Notes: a model not told the origin generated them from the sequence alone. Counted from the first letter of the stretch, positions 1 to 9,148 are shown. The stretch: 64,000 bases of DNA from Anaerolineales bacterium (GCA_015075625.1 JABTTZ010000001.1:1860001-1924000), one strand, 5' to 3'. Numbers and translations: made by a program.

Positions 1-885
1 GGCAAGGATAGGCAGCCGCGCCGCCATCGCCTCCAACAGAACTAGCCCGAATCCTTCCCACCGCGAGGGCATTACAAAGGCATCGAAGGCGGGCATCAGT
101 GCGGCGGCGTTCGCCCGCCAGCCCGCAAGGTGAACACGCTCCCTTAAACCGAGGGTGTCGATCTGCGTTTGCAGTTCATCGCGGAGTATCCCATCGCCTA
201 TGATTACATAATGGGCGAGTGGGTTTTCCCCGACCAGCGATCCAAAGGCAGTAACCGCATGGTCAAGCCCCTTTTGTTCAATCAGACGGCAGACCGAACC
301 AAAGACGAACGCTTCCGGGGGAATTCCCAATTCGCGGCGGAAAATTCCCCGTATACGGGGGGATTCATCGGTGGGATCAAAGCCATAGTGAATCGTGTGT
401 GTTTTGCGTGGCGGGGCAAACTCAACCTTCACCATAAACTGCCGCACCGCTTCGCTAATGGCAATGCCCGCCGTCACCCGCTGCCAAAGGTACGCCTGAA
501 TCAGGCGTATCGCCAGACGGCGACGGAATGGATCGTCGTTATGCCCCGACCAATAAATCCGTTTCACCTTCGCCCGCCGTGCCGCAATCACCCCGTGCCA
601 ATCGGCGTGAATCAGATGGGTGTGAACAGCACTCGGCTGTATATCACGGATCAACGCCGTCAAATCACGGATCAGCGGGAAATCAACATCCTTCTGAATC
701 ACGCGCTGGATGGTAGGGACGCCGCGCCCGGTCATCTCCTCCACATAAGCATCCATTGGCTTATCTGGCTCAACAAGGATCACCAAGTGCGGGTCAACCC
801 CCGCCTGCCTGAGCGCTGGAAGAAGCGTCAGAAGGTGGTTTTCCGTGCCAGCAACCCCGGTCATTTTCGCAATATGGAGAATCAT
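1..885 (-). CDS. GT4-family glycosyltransferase, partial (C-terminus beyond left edge)
   Basis: Retaining glycosyltransferase of the GT4 (glycosyl transferases group 1) family, expected to add a sugar from a nucleotide-sugar donor during envelope polysaccharide synthesis at the cytoplasmic membrane. Reading the minus strand gives MILHIAKMTGVAGTENHLL at the N-terminus (the GT4 glycine-rich acceptor-side start). Near the window edge it reads MPSRWEGFGLVLLEAMAA, the donor-binding E-x7-E motif typical of the family. The frame is open to base 1, so the protein is cut by the window. The ATG overlaps the stop of the upstream epimerase as ATGA, so the two are translationally coupled in one operon with the WecA-like transferase. 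Donor and acceptor cannot be told from sequence. Confidence 0.9.
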   Translation of the reverse strand, partial: MILHIAKMTGVAGTENHLLTLLPALRQAGVDPHLVILVEPDKPMDAYVEEMTGRGVPTIQRVIQKDVDFPLIRDLTALIRDIQPSAVHTHLIHADWHGVIAARRAKVKRIYWSGHNDDPFRRRLAIRLIQAYLWQRVTAGIAISEAVRQFMVKVEFAPPRKTHTIHYGFDPTDESPRIRGIFRRELGIPPEAFVFGSVCRLIEQKGLDHAVTAFGSLVGENPLAHYVIIGDGILRDELQTQIDTLGLRERVHLAGWRANAAALMPAFDAFVMPSRWEGFGLVLLEAMAARLPILA

Positions 886-1838
886 GCCAGTGTCAGCCGC
901 TGCTGAAACCATGCCAATGTCCGTCCTAACCCCTCTGCCAACCCAACCTGTGGTTCATAGCCAAGCCGATCCCCGGCACGGCGAATATCAGCACAGGAAT
1001 GTTTGATGTCGCCGGGGCGCTCTGCGGCAAAAATAGGCGTGATCGCCGTCCCCAACAAGCCGTTCAGGTGGGCAATCAGATCAAGCAGGCTGATCGGTGA
1101 TCCGCCAGCAAGGTTATACGCCGCGCCCGCCGCGCTTGGCTCGGCATGGCACGCTCGCAGGTTGCCCGCCACAATATCAGCAACATGAACAAAATCGCGG
1201 GTTTGTGTCCCATCCCCATAGATCGTCGGGCGTTCGCCACGCAGCATAGCGCGGATAAAAAGCGGGATCACCGCCGCATACGGGGAATCGGGGTCTTGCC
1301 GTTCGCCAAAGACATTGAAATAGCGTAAGGCGACGGTTTCTAAGCCATAGACGGCGGTGAACGTCCGACAATAGTATTCGCCCGCCAGTTTTGCCGCCGC
1401 GTAAGGGGAGAGCGTCTGAGGAAGCATCGTCTCCATCTTGTAGTCGCCCGGGAGATCGCCGTACACCGCAGAAGACGAGGCATAGATAAGCCGCTTGACG
1501 CCGGCATCCCGTGCGGCAATCAGGATATTCAAGGTACCAGTGGCGCACACCTCATGCGTTTCGAGCGGGTCCGCCACAGAACGGGGAACGGAAGGGAGCG
1601 CTGCCTGATGAAGGACGTAATCAACGCCCGCCATCACCTCGCGCACCAGCGCCGCATCGGTGATGCTCCCCTCGTGAATGGTCAGATCGCCCCCAATCTC
1701 CCGCAGCAGTGCCAAATGATCGCGCTTGCCCGTGCTGAAGTTATCGAGGATGCGCACGCGCTCCCCCCGCCGAAGCAGCGTTTCGGCAAGGTGCGAGCCA
1801 ATGAACCCCGCCCCACCCGTGATCAGGTAAACAGTCAC
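882..1838 (-). CDS. NAD-dependent UDP-sugar 4-epimerase (WbpP/TviC-like SDR)
   Basis: Extended short-chain dehydrogenase of 318 aa, predicted to epimerise C4 of a UDP-hexose (UDP-GlcNAc or UDP-glucose type) through a 4-keto intermediate, supplying sugars for the neighbouring glycosyltransferase. Visible: the Rossmann motif TGGAGFIGS at residues 7-15, catalytic Ser around 122-123, and the YxxxK pair Y146/K150. The segment ERQDPDSPYAAVIPLF resembles the WbpP/TviC UDP-GlcNAc epimerase group more than galactose GalE. The start is GTG, overlapping the stop of the upstream WecA-like gene as GTGA, and the stop overlaps the next gene as ATGA, so three genes form a tight operon. Exact substrate is inferred, not shown. 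Confidence 0.88.
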   Translation of the reverse strand: MTVYLITGGAGFIGSHLAETLLRRGERVRILDNFSTGKRDHLALLREIGGDLTIHEGSITDAALVREVMAGVDYVLHQAALPSVPRSVADPLETHEVCATGTLNILIAARDAGVKRLIYASSSAVYGDLPGDYKMETMLPQTLSPYAAAKLAGEYYCRTFTAVYGLETVALRYFNVFGERQDPDSPYAAVIPLFIRAMLRGERPTIYGDGTQTRDFVHVADIVAGNLRACHAEPSAAGAAYNLAGGSPISLLDLIAHLNGLLGTAITPIFAAERPGDIKHSCADIRRAGDRLGYEPQVGLAEGLGRTLAWFQQRLTLA

Positions 1839-2881
1839 ACGCCCCCCTTCTCATGATGTTGCGCCGCGAATTCCTTTCGCCGCTGCTGAACGCGGACGTA
1901 TTCCAAAATGAGGAAACACCCCCCCGCCGCGATCACGATTCCCGCTCCAACAATCAGGGCAGGTTCTAAGGGTACCTGGCTGATGATCAATGCTCCACAG
2001 CCCAAAAGAGCGCCCGCCACATAGATGGTGATCACCGCCACGCGGGGATGCAACCCCATTGCCACAAGACGATGGCTGGTGTGATCTTTCCCCCCTTGCG
2101 CCGGAGAACGTCCCTCTCGCAGGCGGGTGAAAGTGACCAGAGTCGTATCGAAAATGGGCATCCCCAACACAAGGACGGGAATCATCCACGAGGCAAGGGT
2201 CACTTGCGTTTGAAAGCGGAGTTTGATCCCCAAAACGGCGAGAAGAAAGCCGATTACCAGAGCGCCCATATCGCCCATGAAGGTGCGTGCCGGGTTGAAA
2301 TTATAGACAAGGAAGCCAAGCAGCGCCCCGCACAGCGCCGCCGAAAGCGTGCTGACCAACTCTTGCCCTTGCGAAGACGCCAAAATGAATAAGAAAAAGG
2401 CGGCAATGGCGCTGACACCCGCCGCCAAGCCATCCATGTTGTCCATTAGGTTGACCGCATTGATGATCCCTACAAACCACAACAGGGTGAGGGGAATATC
2501 CAAAAACCATATCCCAAACAGATCGACCCGAATCCCCGCCGCCATGACGCCGAACGCAGCTACCGCCGAGGCAAGGTATTTCTGGCTTGGTTTCAGTTCA
2601 TAGCGGTCATCCCAGAAGCCGACGACGGCGAGGAAGGTCGCCCCTAGTAAGATCGCCCCTAATTCCATCAGATGTTTGGGGAGCGGGATAAAAACGACCA
2701 ACGTGATCAAAAAGGCGAGGTAGATCGCCAGCCCACCCATCAGTGGAATCGGCTTGCGGTGGACTTTGCGAGCGTTCGGTTTATCAACCATCCCAATACG
2801 CAGGGCAAGCCGCCGTGTCAGCGGCGTCAACCCCACAGAGGCAGCGATTCCCACCGCAAAGATAGGCATGTAATCAGGCAC
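1835..2881 (-). CDS. WecA/MraY-family undecaprenyl-phosphate sugar-1-phosphate transferase
   Basis: Integral membrane polyprenyl-phosphate GlcNAc-1-phosphate transferase (WecA/TagO/MraY superfamily), which starts lipid-linked glycan assembly on undecaprenyl phosphate. Visible: about ten hydrophobic segments, the early DKPNARKVHRKPIPLMGG motif, the metal-binding NLMDNMDGLAAG motif around residue 145-157, and FMGDMGALVIG further on. Length near 350 aa fits WecA. The GTG at 2881 is chosen because a GAGGA Shine-Dalgarno lies six bases upstream; TTG at 2887 and ATG at 2869 are alternatives. First gene of a minus operon with the epimerase and GT4 enzyme. MraY itself is less likely because there is no mur cluster nearby. 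Confidence 0.88.
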   Translation of the reverse strand: MPDYMPIFAVGIAASVGLTPLTRRLALRIGMVDKPNARKVHRKPIPLMGGLAIYLAFLITLVVFIPLPKHLMELGAILLGATFLAVVGFWDDRYELKPSQKYLASAVAAFGVMAAGIRVDLFGIWFLDIPLTLLWFVGIINAVNLMDNMDGLAAGVSAIAAFFLFILASSQGQELVSTLSAALCGALLGFLVYNFNPARTFMGDMGALVIGFLLAVLGIKLRFQTQVTLASWMIPVLVLGMPIFDTTLVTFTRLREGRSPAQGGKDHTSHRLVAMGLHPRVAVITIYVAGALLGCGALIISQVPLEPALIVGAGIVIAAGGCFLILEYVRVQQRRKEFAAQHHEKGGV

Positions 2882-2914
2882 GGGCAATCCTCAGACAGAC
2901 ATACTTAGTGGGTA

Positions 2915-2943
2915 AGTATAGCGCGGCACAAGCCTGGCGTGAA
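2915..2943 (-). promoter_or_regulatory. Predicted sigma70 promoter of the wecA-like operon
   Basis: On the minus strand TTCACG (2943-2938) is followed after 17 bp by TATACT (2920-2915), about 30 bp ahead of the GTG start. The -10 and spacing are good, the -35 is a 4/6 match. Prediction from sequence only. Confidence 0.5.
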
Positions 2944-2965
2944 GGTGCGGTGTCTTTGATATCAA

Positions 2966-2985
2966 AAGCGGACGATAGTCCGCTT
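2966..2985. repeat. Perfect 8-bp inverted repeat with GATA loop
   Basis: AAGCGGAC, loop GATA, GTCCGCTT between the divergent wecA-like and yceI genes. A smaller related inverted repeat (GGACT-aca-GTCC) sits at about 3052-3063, close to the yceI start. It could be a regulator site or a leader hairpin; no T-run follows, so it is not a standard terminator. Confidence 0.45.
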
Positions 2986-3112
2986 CTCATCTGACACTCA
3001 TCTTTCTTCGGTAAGGGAAGGGGAAGGTTGCCTCATCTGTCTTACCGTAAACGGACTACAGTCCACTTTGGTGAACAGAAGCACCCATACAATACAGAGG
3101 AGCAGTCCAATC

Positions 3113-3664
3113 ATGGCAACCTATACCTTTGAGAGCGGTCACACCCGTGCCAATTTCAGCGTCCGCCACATGATGATCACGAATGTACGCGGACAGTTCG
3201 AGGATGTCACCGGAACGCTTGAATTTGATGCGGAAAATCCCGCCAACAGCCGTGTTGAGGCGCAGATTCACGCTAATAGCATCAACACCGGCAGCGACCA
3301 GCGCGACGGGCATTTGCGCAGCCCTGACTTTTTCGATGTGGCAAACTACCCTGTGATCACCTTCAAAAGCACGCGGGTTGAACCGACAGGAAAAGACTCA
3401 GCAAAGATTCATGGGGAGTTGACCATTCGGGCAAAGACTCTCCCCGTCGTCCTCGATGCCGAATTCCTCGGTGAGACAATCAATCCCTTTGGGGGTGATA
3501 AGCGGCTTGGCTTCACTGGAAAGACGAAAATCAACCGTGAGGACTACGGGCTGACATGGAATGTGGCCTTGGAAACGGGCGGTTGGTTGGTGGGCAAAGA
3601 GATCACCATTGAACTCGATGTCGAGGTCATGCCCATCACCCAAGAGGCACTAGCGACGGCGTAA
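3113..3664 (+). CDS. YceI family isoprenoid/lipid-binding protein
   Basis: YceI-family single-domain protein of 183 aa, a lipocalin-like beta-barrel known in the family to hold polyisoprenoids or amphipathic ligands. Visible: the N-terminal TYTFESGHTRANFSVRHMM, the middle DQRDGHLRSPDFFDVANYPVITFKS and the C-terminal GLTWNVALETGGWLVGKEITI blocks that define the family. No signal peptide is present, so this copy is probably cytoplasmic, unlike the membrane-anchored YceI at 41026-41994. The ATG at 3113 is preferred over the upstream start at 3068 because AGAGGAG lies ten bases upstream and the family begins here. Stands alone; physiological ligand unknown. Confidence 0.93.
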   Translation: MATYTFESGHTRANFSVRHMMITNVRGQFEDVTGTLEFDAENPANSRVEAQIHANSINTGSDQRDGHLRSPDFFDVANYPVITFKSTRVEPTGKDSAKIHGELTIRAKTLPVVLDAEFLGETINPFGGDKRLGFTGKTKINREDYGLTWNVALETGGWLVGKEITIELDVEVMPITQEALATA

Positions 3665-4039
3665 GGATTGGGGCGGGACGGGACGGGCGATCCCGTGTGG
3701 TCGCCCGCCGCTAAAGCAGCGGGCTGAAAGCAACCGCCCCTTCGGGGCTTGAAAACCCTAACCCCACCCCGTACACAGGGAAAGGCAAGACATTCTGGGA
3801 GTCAAGGGGTGAGGGGGAAGCCCCCTCAAAGACATGATTCCCCCTTCTCCCACAGGCAGAAGGGGGTTAAAGGGGATGAGGGCTGTCTCTTTCTATGGTT
3901 GCCTTCTGGATCGACGACTAGCTCCCTCCCCCACCCCGCAAAGAGGCGACGAGGGGGAAAACGCCTTTTGCGAAGCGGAGAAGCCAACAGACGTTTGCCA
4001 AGAAGCTCATACCTCACAGCCGAATTTACGGATAGGCGC
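3665..4039. other. Intergenic stretch with repeat copies
   Basis: This 375-bp gap between convergent yceI and the DUF4397 gene holds one copy of the double-hairpin repeat (3703-3753) and a diverged relative (about 3813-3887) of the core of the 144-bp inverted-repeat element found at 35398 and 40865. Open frames here are low-complexity repeat translations and are not credible genes. Confidence 0.6.
3703..3753 (+). repeat. Double-hairpin interspersed repeat, copy 1
   Basis: Starts GCCCGCCGCTAAAGCAGCGG and ends CCCCTTCGGGGCTT. The left half folds into a GCCCGC/GCGGGC stem and the right half into a CCCC/GGGG stem with a UUCG loop. Three more copies lie at 14643, 14808 and 47163. It sits just behind yceI. 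Confidence 0.85.
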
Positions 4040-5323
4040 TTAGTCGCCGCGCAGGGTGGTGAAGGGATTGGCAAAGAAACGCAAGACATCCACCCCGCCA
4101 TTTTCACCGGGAAGGGCAATCACCCAATGGAGTTTGCCATCCTTCAATTCATAACCCGGGAGGTCAATCAGGACATTTGAAGTGTTGTCGGCATCGACCA
4201 CCTGAATGTTGTACTTTTGCGCTGGACCAGATGCCGAGCCAATATCCTCGTAGGCAAGGGGATCAATAACGGTATTGCCACTCTCCAAAACGACGATTTT
4301 ATTCCCTTTGGGCAAGGCATGGATCACATTTAGCCCAGAACGCCCAGCGGGGACAATCGGATCGCCCCAATAGGCATTGATCCGTAAGCGATCTTCTTCC
4401 GTTCGCCCATCGAGCTTGCCCATGATCACGAAGTTGGCGGCAACCCCACCGGGAACGGCGATGAACGTTTCATAAATCGGTTTGCTATCAGCGGCAGCGC
4501 CATGTTCGCGCAGCGCCACACTATAGCGCTTGCCAGCAATGCTATACAGATCGCTGAAATTCTTGAATTCAACATTCTCGAACTGGAGTTCCCCGTTTAG
4601 ATAGATATCGATGGGCGGCGTATTCGGGGAGGCATTGATCGCCCCGGCAAAGAGAACACCATCCACGATGCGCACCAACGACGCGCCGTTCTTATCTGCC
4701 ACCAGGATATAGGTGTAGATCATCTCTTTGACGATCCCAATCGTCCCGAAATCGTAAAGGGTTTCGCCTTTGGCATTGACGGCTAAGGCATAGACACCCT
4801 CATCTGCCGGAAGGCTTCGCAGTGTGCCAAATTCGACGCCCTTTGTGACCGGTGATCCGCCAGCGGTGAGATCAACAGGGGTATTTTCGTCAATGGTGTT
4901 CACCAATTGGATCAGCGCCTTACCGGTAGGGGGTGTTTCTGTGGTCTGGTACATGCCCACCCCAAAATTCTGCCCCGGCACGCCTTGAGCTACGACGGTA
5001 TTCACTGAATCGGCAGCGATGGTGACTGTTGCGCTAAAAAGGGGTTTCGCCGTCTCTGGGTCATCATCAAGGCGAATATCAACCTGATACTCCCCCTCGT
5101 CGGCGTTCACATAGTTTGAATATGTGCCATATGCCATACTGTCGAAAAAAAGCGACCCGTCAATATACACATCAACACGCGGCGCTTGTGCCGAGGCATG
5201 AACTACGCGCACCCGTCCCGCTCCGGCAGCACGAGCCGGCGTTTGGGCAGCACCAATAAAGGTGAGCGCCAAGATAAGGATGAGGGTCACTAACGTGCGG
5301 CGAGGTGGAAAATGAGTGATCAC
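4040..5323 (-). CDS. Secreted DUF4397-domain protein
   Basis: Exported protein of 427 aa with an N-terminal signal sequence (residues 1 to about 33: basic start, hydrophobic TLILILALTFIGAA core, cleavage after ARA). Two or more copies of the DUF4397 beta-sandwich follow; the first begins at RVRVVHASAQAPRVDVYIDG (residue 37 on), the second near residue 225 with FAGAINASPNTPPIDIYLNG. DUF4397 proteins are cell-surface or secreted and have no established function; they are common in Chloroflexota and Actinobacteria. The start is GTG, picked because a strong AAAGGAGG lies seven bases upstream (5331-5339). Monocistronic, convergent with yceI. Confidence 0.85.
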   Translation of the reverse strand: MITHFPPRRTLVTLILILALTFIGAAQTPARAAGAGRVRVVHASAQAPRVDVYIDGSLFFDSMAYGTYSNYVNADEGEYQVDIRLDDDPETAKPLFSATVTIAADSVNTVVAQGVPGQNFGVGMYQTTETPPTGKALIQLVNTIDENTPVDLTAGGSPVTKGVEFGTLRSLPADEGVYALAVNAKGETLYDFGTIGIVKEMIYTYILVADKNGASLVRIVDGVLFAGAINASPNTPPIDIYLNGELQFENVEFKNFSDLYSIAGKRYSVALREHGAAADSKPIYETFIAVPGGVAANFVIMGKLDGRTEEDRLRINAYWGDPIVPAGRSGLNVIHALPKGNKIVVLESGNTVIDPLAYEDIGSASGPAQKYNIQVVDADNTSNVLIDLPGYELKDGKLHWVIALPGENGGVDVLRFFANPFTTLRGD

Positions 5324-5541
5324 GACGAAACCTCCTTTGCAATCGGAACATATACTTACAATTGTAGGGATTCTGGGTCAATGGGCAACTGATCTCAACT
5401 CGGCGTGCTATCCCCACTAGCCTAGTTATGGCAAGGCTTTCCCCCTTTCACCCTGAAAAAATTCTCCTGCCGCGCTATACTGATCAGCGTAAAGATCGCC
5501 ATTATTTTGCGCGTACACCTTACGCCACAGGAGAACACTGG

Positions 5542-7110
5542 ATGTCGTCTGCCCTCCCTCCCTTTACGAACGAACCCCTTACAGATTTTTCCGTAGAGAG
5601 CAACCGCACCGCCTTCCGCGAGGCGCTGGAACTCGTCCGCTCCCAGCTTGGGACGCATTATCCCCTCGTCATTGGTGACGAGCGGATTGAGACGAAGGAC
5701 ACCCTTCCTTCGATCAATCCCGCCCGCCCGAAGGAAGTCGTCGGGGTTATGGCGGAAGCGACGAAAGCCGATGCCGCCCGTGCTATTGAGATCGCTCATG
5801 AAGCGTTTTTGAAGTGGCAGCATGTGGATGCCCACGAACGCGCCCGCTATTTGCTCCGGGCTGCGGCTGAGATGCGCAAACGGAAGCATGAATTCAGCGC
5901 GTGGATGGTCTTTGAGATTGGCAAAAGTTGGGCGGAAGCCGATGCCGACACCGCCGAGGCGATTGATTTCATGGACTATTACGCCCGCCAAGCCATCCGC
6001 CTGACCACTGCCAGCGAACAGCTTGTCCAAGCGCCGGGTGAACAGTTGGCATTACAGTACATTGGGTTGGGTGTTTGTGCGGTGATCCCTCCATGGAACT
6101 TCCCCAATGCAATCATGGCGGGGATGACCAGCGCGGCTATTGTCTCTGGGAACAGTGTTGTTCTCAAGCCCGCCGGAATCACACCGATCATTGCCTACAA
6201 ATTATGCGAACTGTTCTGGAAACAGGGCTTACCGCCCGGCGTCTTGAACTTTGTTCCCGGTCCCGGTGCAGAGATCGGGGATACGATGGTCGATCATCCT
6301 AAGACGCGCTTCATTGCCTTCACCGGCAGCAAAGAGGTCGGGATGCGTATTTTTGAACGCGCCGCACGAGTTCATCCGGGGCAGCTTTGGCTAAAACGGA
6401 CGATCTTGGAGATGGGCGGGAAAGATGCGGTGATTGTTGATGAAACGGCTGACTTGAACGCTGCGGCGGAAGGCATTGTTGCCAGCGCCTTCGGCTTTCA
6501 GGGGCAAAAATGCTCTGCTGGTTCGCGGGCGATCATCGTTAAGAGCGTCTATGAAACGGTTGCCAAGCGTGTTGTTGAGCGGACGAAAAAACTTCGGCAA
6601 GACGCTCCCGATAAAGGCGCAGACGTTCACCAAGGACCGGTCTCTGACGAGCGGGCGTTTAAGAAGATCATGAAGTACATCGAGATCGGCGCACAGGAGG
6701 GAACACTTCTGTGTGGCGGAAAGGTGAAAGAAACGCCGGATGATGGGTACTTCATTGAGCCTACCATCTTTGGCGATGTCCCCGGCGATGCCCGCATTGC
6801 ACAGGAGGAAATTTTTGGTCCCGTCTTGGCGCTGATTCCAGTGGCAGATTTTGATGAGGCGCTGGCAGTTGCCAACAGCACCGAATTCGGCTTGACAGGC
6901 GCAGTCTACAGCCAAAACCGCGAACGGCTTGAACGGGCGCGGCGCGAATACCACGTAGGGAATTTGTATTTCAACCGGAAATGCACCGGTGCGCTGGTTG
7001 GGGTGAATCCCTTCGGCGGGTTCAATATGTCAGGGACGGATAGCAAGGCGGGCGGACCGGATTACCTGCTGCTGTTCACACAGGCAAAATCAATTGCCGA
7101 GAAATTGTAG
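5542..7110 (+). CDS. pruA: L-glutamate gamma-semialdehyde (1-pyrroline-5-carboxylate) dehydrogenase
   Basis: Aldehyde dehydrogenase of 522 aa, RocA/PruA type, oxidising glutamate-5-semialdehyde (from proline or arginine breakdown) to glutamate with NAD+. Visible: general base E290 in LEMGGKDAVIV, catalytic C324 in GFQGQKCSAGSRA, and the family C-terminus GGFNMSGTDSKAGGPDYLLLF. Length matches Bacillus RocA (about 515 aa). The ATG at 5542 is chosen over 5428 because CAGGAGA lies eight bases upstream and homologues start here. No proline dehydrogenase is adjacent, so the first step of the pathway must be encoded elsewhere. Confidence 0.92.
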   Translation: MSSALPPFTNEPLTDFSVESNRTAFREALELVRSQLGTHYPLVIGDERIETKDTLPSINPARPKEVVGVMAEATKADAARAIEIAHEAFLKWQHVDAHERARYLLRAAAEMRKRKHEFSAWMVFEIGKSWAEADADTAEAIDFMDYYARQAIRLTTASEQLVQAPGEQLALQYIGLGVCAVIPPWNFPNAIMAGMTSAAIVSGNSVVLKPAGITPIIAYKLCELFWKQGLPPGVLNFVPGPGAEIGDTMVDHPKTRFIAFTGSKEVGMRIFERAARVHPGQLWLKRTILEMGGKDAVIVDETADLNAAAEGIVASAFGFQGQKCSAGSRAIIVKSVYETVAKRVVERTKKLRQDAPDKGADVHQGPVSDERAFKKIMKYIEIGAQEGTLLCGGKVKETPDDGYFIEPTIFGDVPGDARIAQEEIFGPVLALIPVADFDEALAVANSTEFGLTGAVYSQNRERLERARREYHVGNLYFNRKCTGALVGVNPFGGFNMSGTDSKAGGPDYLLLFTQAKSIAEKL

Positions 7111-7245
7111 AGCATTGATACCTCATCCCCTTTTCTTCGTATAGTGTTCTATACACTGCAAAGGGGATGGGATTCCGAGGCAGTTTAGGGCCCCCACAGG
7201 ATGTGTGTTGGGTGGGTGCCGTTGAGGAATGAGGCATCGAGACGT

Positions 7246-7716
7246 ATGGGACGATTGCTGACGATTCATCCTTGCCCAGTGTGCAACTACCATATTGAGG
7301 ATGTACTCCACGAGGGGGGGAGTGGGATTGATACCTCCTTGCTCCGTAATCACTATGTGTTAGGGGTCTGTCAAACGTGCCACGAGGTCGTTTCGCTGCT
7401 GATCCCAAACACAGCCGAGGAGACGCTCGATGCTTTGAAAACGGCGCGGTACGCCCTCACCCAGATGGAAGCCGATGCGGTCATTGGCGATCTTCAAGCG
7501 CGGGATATGCTCCCGTTTTTCCGGCAAGCACTGGATACCTTTGATGAAAATGTCCCTCTCGCTGAGACAAGCTGCACAAACTGCGGAAGCACAGCGGTGA
7601 GGGTGTTGATTCTGGAAGGGACGGGCTTAGCTGGCAAAAGCGATGAAACATGGATCACCTGCCCTCGTTGTGATGAGGGGCGCTTGTTTGTGGAAGTAAC
7701 CGGACGGTGGGATTAG
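7246..7716 (+). CDS. Zinc-ribbon protein of unknown function
   Basis: Unrecognised protein of about 156 aa. Two probable zinc-binding ribbons frame it: CPVC and CQTC near the N-terminus (residues about 10-13 and 44-47), CTNC and CPRC near the C-terminus. The middle is helical and acidic. It lies 13 bp ahead of the FAD monooxygenase and probably shares its transcript. The start is uncertain: ATG at 7246 puts the first CxxC close to the N-terminus as expected, while 7201 gives 15 extra residues with no ribosome site. Function cannot be assigned; a metal-binding or CpXC-like role is only a guess. Confidence 0.7.
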   Translation: MGRLLTIHPCPVCNYHIEDVLHEGGSGIDTSLLRNHYVLGVCQTCHEVVSLLIPNTAEETLDALKTARYALTQMEADAVIGDLQARDMLPFFRQALDTFDENVPLAETSCTNCGSTAVRVLILEGTGLAGKSDETWITCPRCDEGRLFVEVTGRWD

Positions 7717-7729
7717 GAAGGTAGTGACT

Positions 7730-9148
7730 ATGCAGGCAGCTTCTCAGGCAGTTGTCATTGGTGGGAGTATGGCGGGTCTGTTCACGGCGCGTGTTCTCAG
7801 CGATCACTTCGCCCGCGTCATCGTGATCGAACGCGATTCGTTCCCTGATACCGCTGAGTTTCGGAATGGCGTCCCGCAAGCACGGCACGTTCATGCCCTT
7901 CTTGCGCGTGGGCAGCGCATTATGGAAGATATGTTCCCCGGACTTGCCGAGGATTTCAAAGAGATCGGCGCTCCGCGCATTGAGTGGGGAACGGATACGG
8001 CATTTCTGACGCCCGGGGGGTGGGTCAAGCGCTTTGCCACCGGCTACCAAACAAACCTCATCTCGCGCATTGCCTTAGAACACCTCATCCGCAAGCGACT
8101 GGCGCTGCGCCGAAACGTTGAATTCCTGCCCGAAACAGACGTGCTTGACCTCATCGCCAGCGAGGATAAGGGGACGGTAGTGGGCGTGAATGTCCAATCG
8201 CGGCGCGATAAAAGCGAGGCGGGGCATTACCCAATCATGGGCGATATGGTTGTGGACGCCAGCGGACGGAATTCCAAAGCCCCGGAGTGGTTGACCGCCC
8301 TCGGCTATGATGCGCCGTCAGTGTCCACCGTCTATGCCTACATTGGCTATGCTACGCGCTGGTATGAAGCGCCGGCTGGGAAACACGATTGGAAAGTTCT
8401 GTTCATCAACGCCCGCCCCGAACAAGGCTTGAAGCGCGGGGCAGGCATCTTCGAGGTGGAAGGCGGACAGTGGGTGGCAACGCTTGGCGGGCTGAATCGC
8501 GATTATCCCCCAACGGACGAGGCGGGCTTTTTGGCGTATGCCAAGACGGTTGCCACACCCGCCTTCTATGAGGCGATCAAAGACGCCAAACCCATTTCTC
8601 CCATCTATGGCTACCGCTATGATGGAAACCGGCTGCGCCATTACGAAAAAATGACCCGCCGCCCAGAAAACTTCCTCGTCATTGGCGATGCGGTGTGTGG
8701 CTTTAATCCACTCTATGGACAGGGGATGACTGTTGCCGCGCTGGAAGCGCTGCGCCTCGGTGAATTGATCACCGCGCACAAGATGAGGAGCGGATCGTTG
8801 AAGGGGTTGGCGGGCAGCTTTCAAAAAGCGCTGGCGGGGGCAGTGCGCAACCCCTGGCTGATGGCGACAGGGGAGGACATGCGCTATCCAGAGACCGAAG
8901 GTCCGAAGCCAAACGCTTTTTCTCGCCTCGTCCAGCGGTATATCAATCAGGTGAATCGGGCAATGCCCAACGACGAACAACTCTCCTTAGCATTCATCGA
9001 GACCTCGAACCTTACCCGTCCTCCCACTGGCTTGCTTTCCCCTCGCTTGGTGCTGCGTGTTTTGGGGCATATGGTTAGAGGAAAAAAGGCGAGTGCTACT
9101 GAGCAAAACGCCATTCCCATTCGTCCGGTTGGTGCTGTTCAAGGCTAG
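7730..9148 (+). CDS. FAD-dependent monooxygenase/oxidoreductase
   Basis: Flavoprotein of 472 aa of the PHBH/geranylgeranyl-reductase-like fold. Visible: N-terminal dinucleotide motif VVIGGSMAGLFTARVL (GxGxxG variant GGSMAG), a central MVVDASGRNS strand, and the FAD-ribityl GD motif VIGDAVCGFNPLYGQGMTVA. Such enzymes hydroxylate, epoxidise or reduce hydrophobic substrates using NAD(P)H and O2; the substrate is not evident. The ATG at 7730 is preferred over GTG 7724 because AGGAAGG lies eight bases upstream. Follows the zinc-ribbon gene closely; DinB gene follows after 40 bp. Confidence 0.85.
   Translation: MQAASQAVVIGGSMAGLFTARVLSDHFARVIVIERDSFPDTAEFRNGVPQARHVHALLARGQRIMEDMFPGLAEDFKEIGAPRIEWGTDTAFLTPGGWVKRFATGYQTNLISRIALEHLIRKRLALRRNVEFLPETDVLDLIASEDKGTVVGVNVQSRRDKSEAGHYPIMGDMVVDASGRNSKAPEWLTALGYDAPSVSTVYAYIGYATRWYEAPAGKHDWKVLFINARPEQGLKRGAGIFEVEGGQWVATLGGLNRDYPPTDEAGFLAYAKTVATPAFYEAIKDAKPISPIYGYRYDGNRLRHYEKMTRRPENFLVIGDAVCGFNPLYGQGMTVAALEALRLGELITAHKMRSGSLKGLAGSFQKALAGAVRNPWLMATGEDMRYPETEGPKPNAFSRLVQRYINQVNRAMPNDEQLSLAFIETSNLTRPPTGLLSPRLVLRVLGHMVRGKKASATEQNAIPIRPVGAVQG

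Noticed and set aside
169-906. Plus-strand open frame of 245 aa
   Set aside because: It lies fully antisense to the partial GT4 glycosyltransferase, whose motifs are unmistakable; composition is that of a shadow frame.
3749-4180. Plus-strand open frame of 143 aa
   Set aside because: It translates the repeat stretch and then the antisense end of the DUF4397 gene; proline-rich with no ribosome site.
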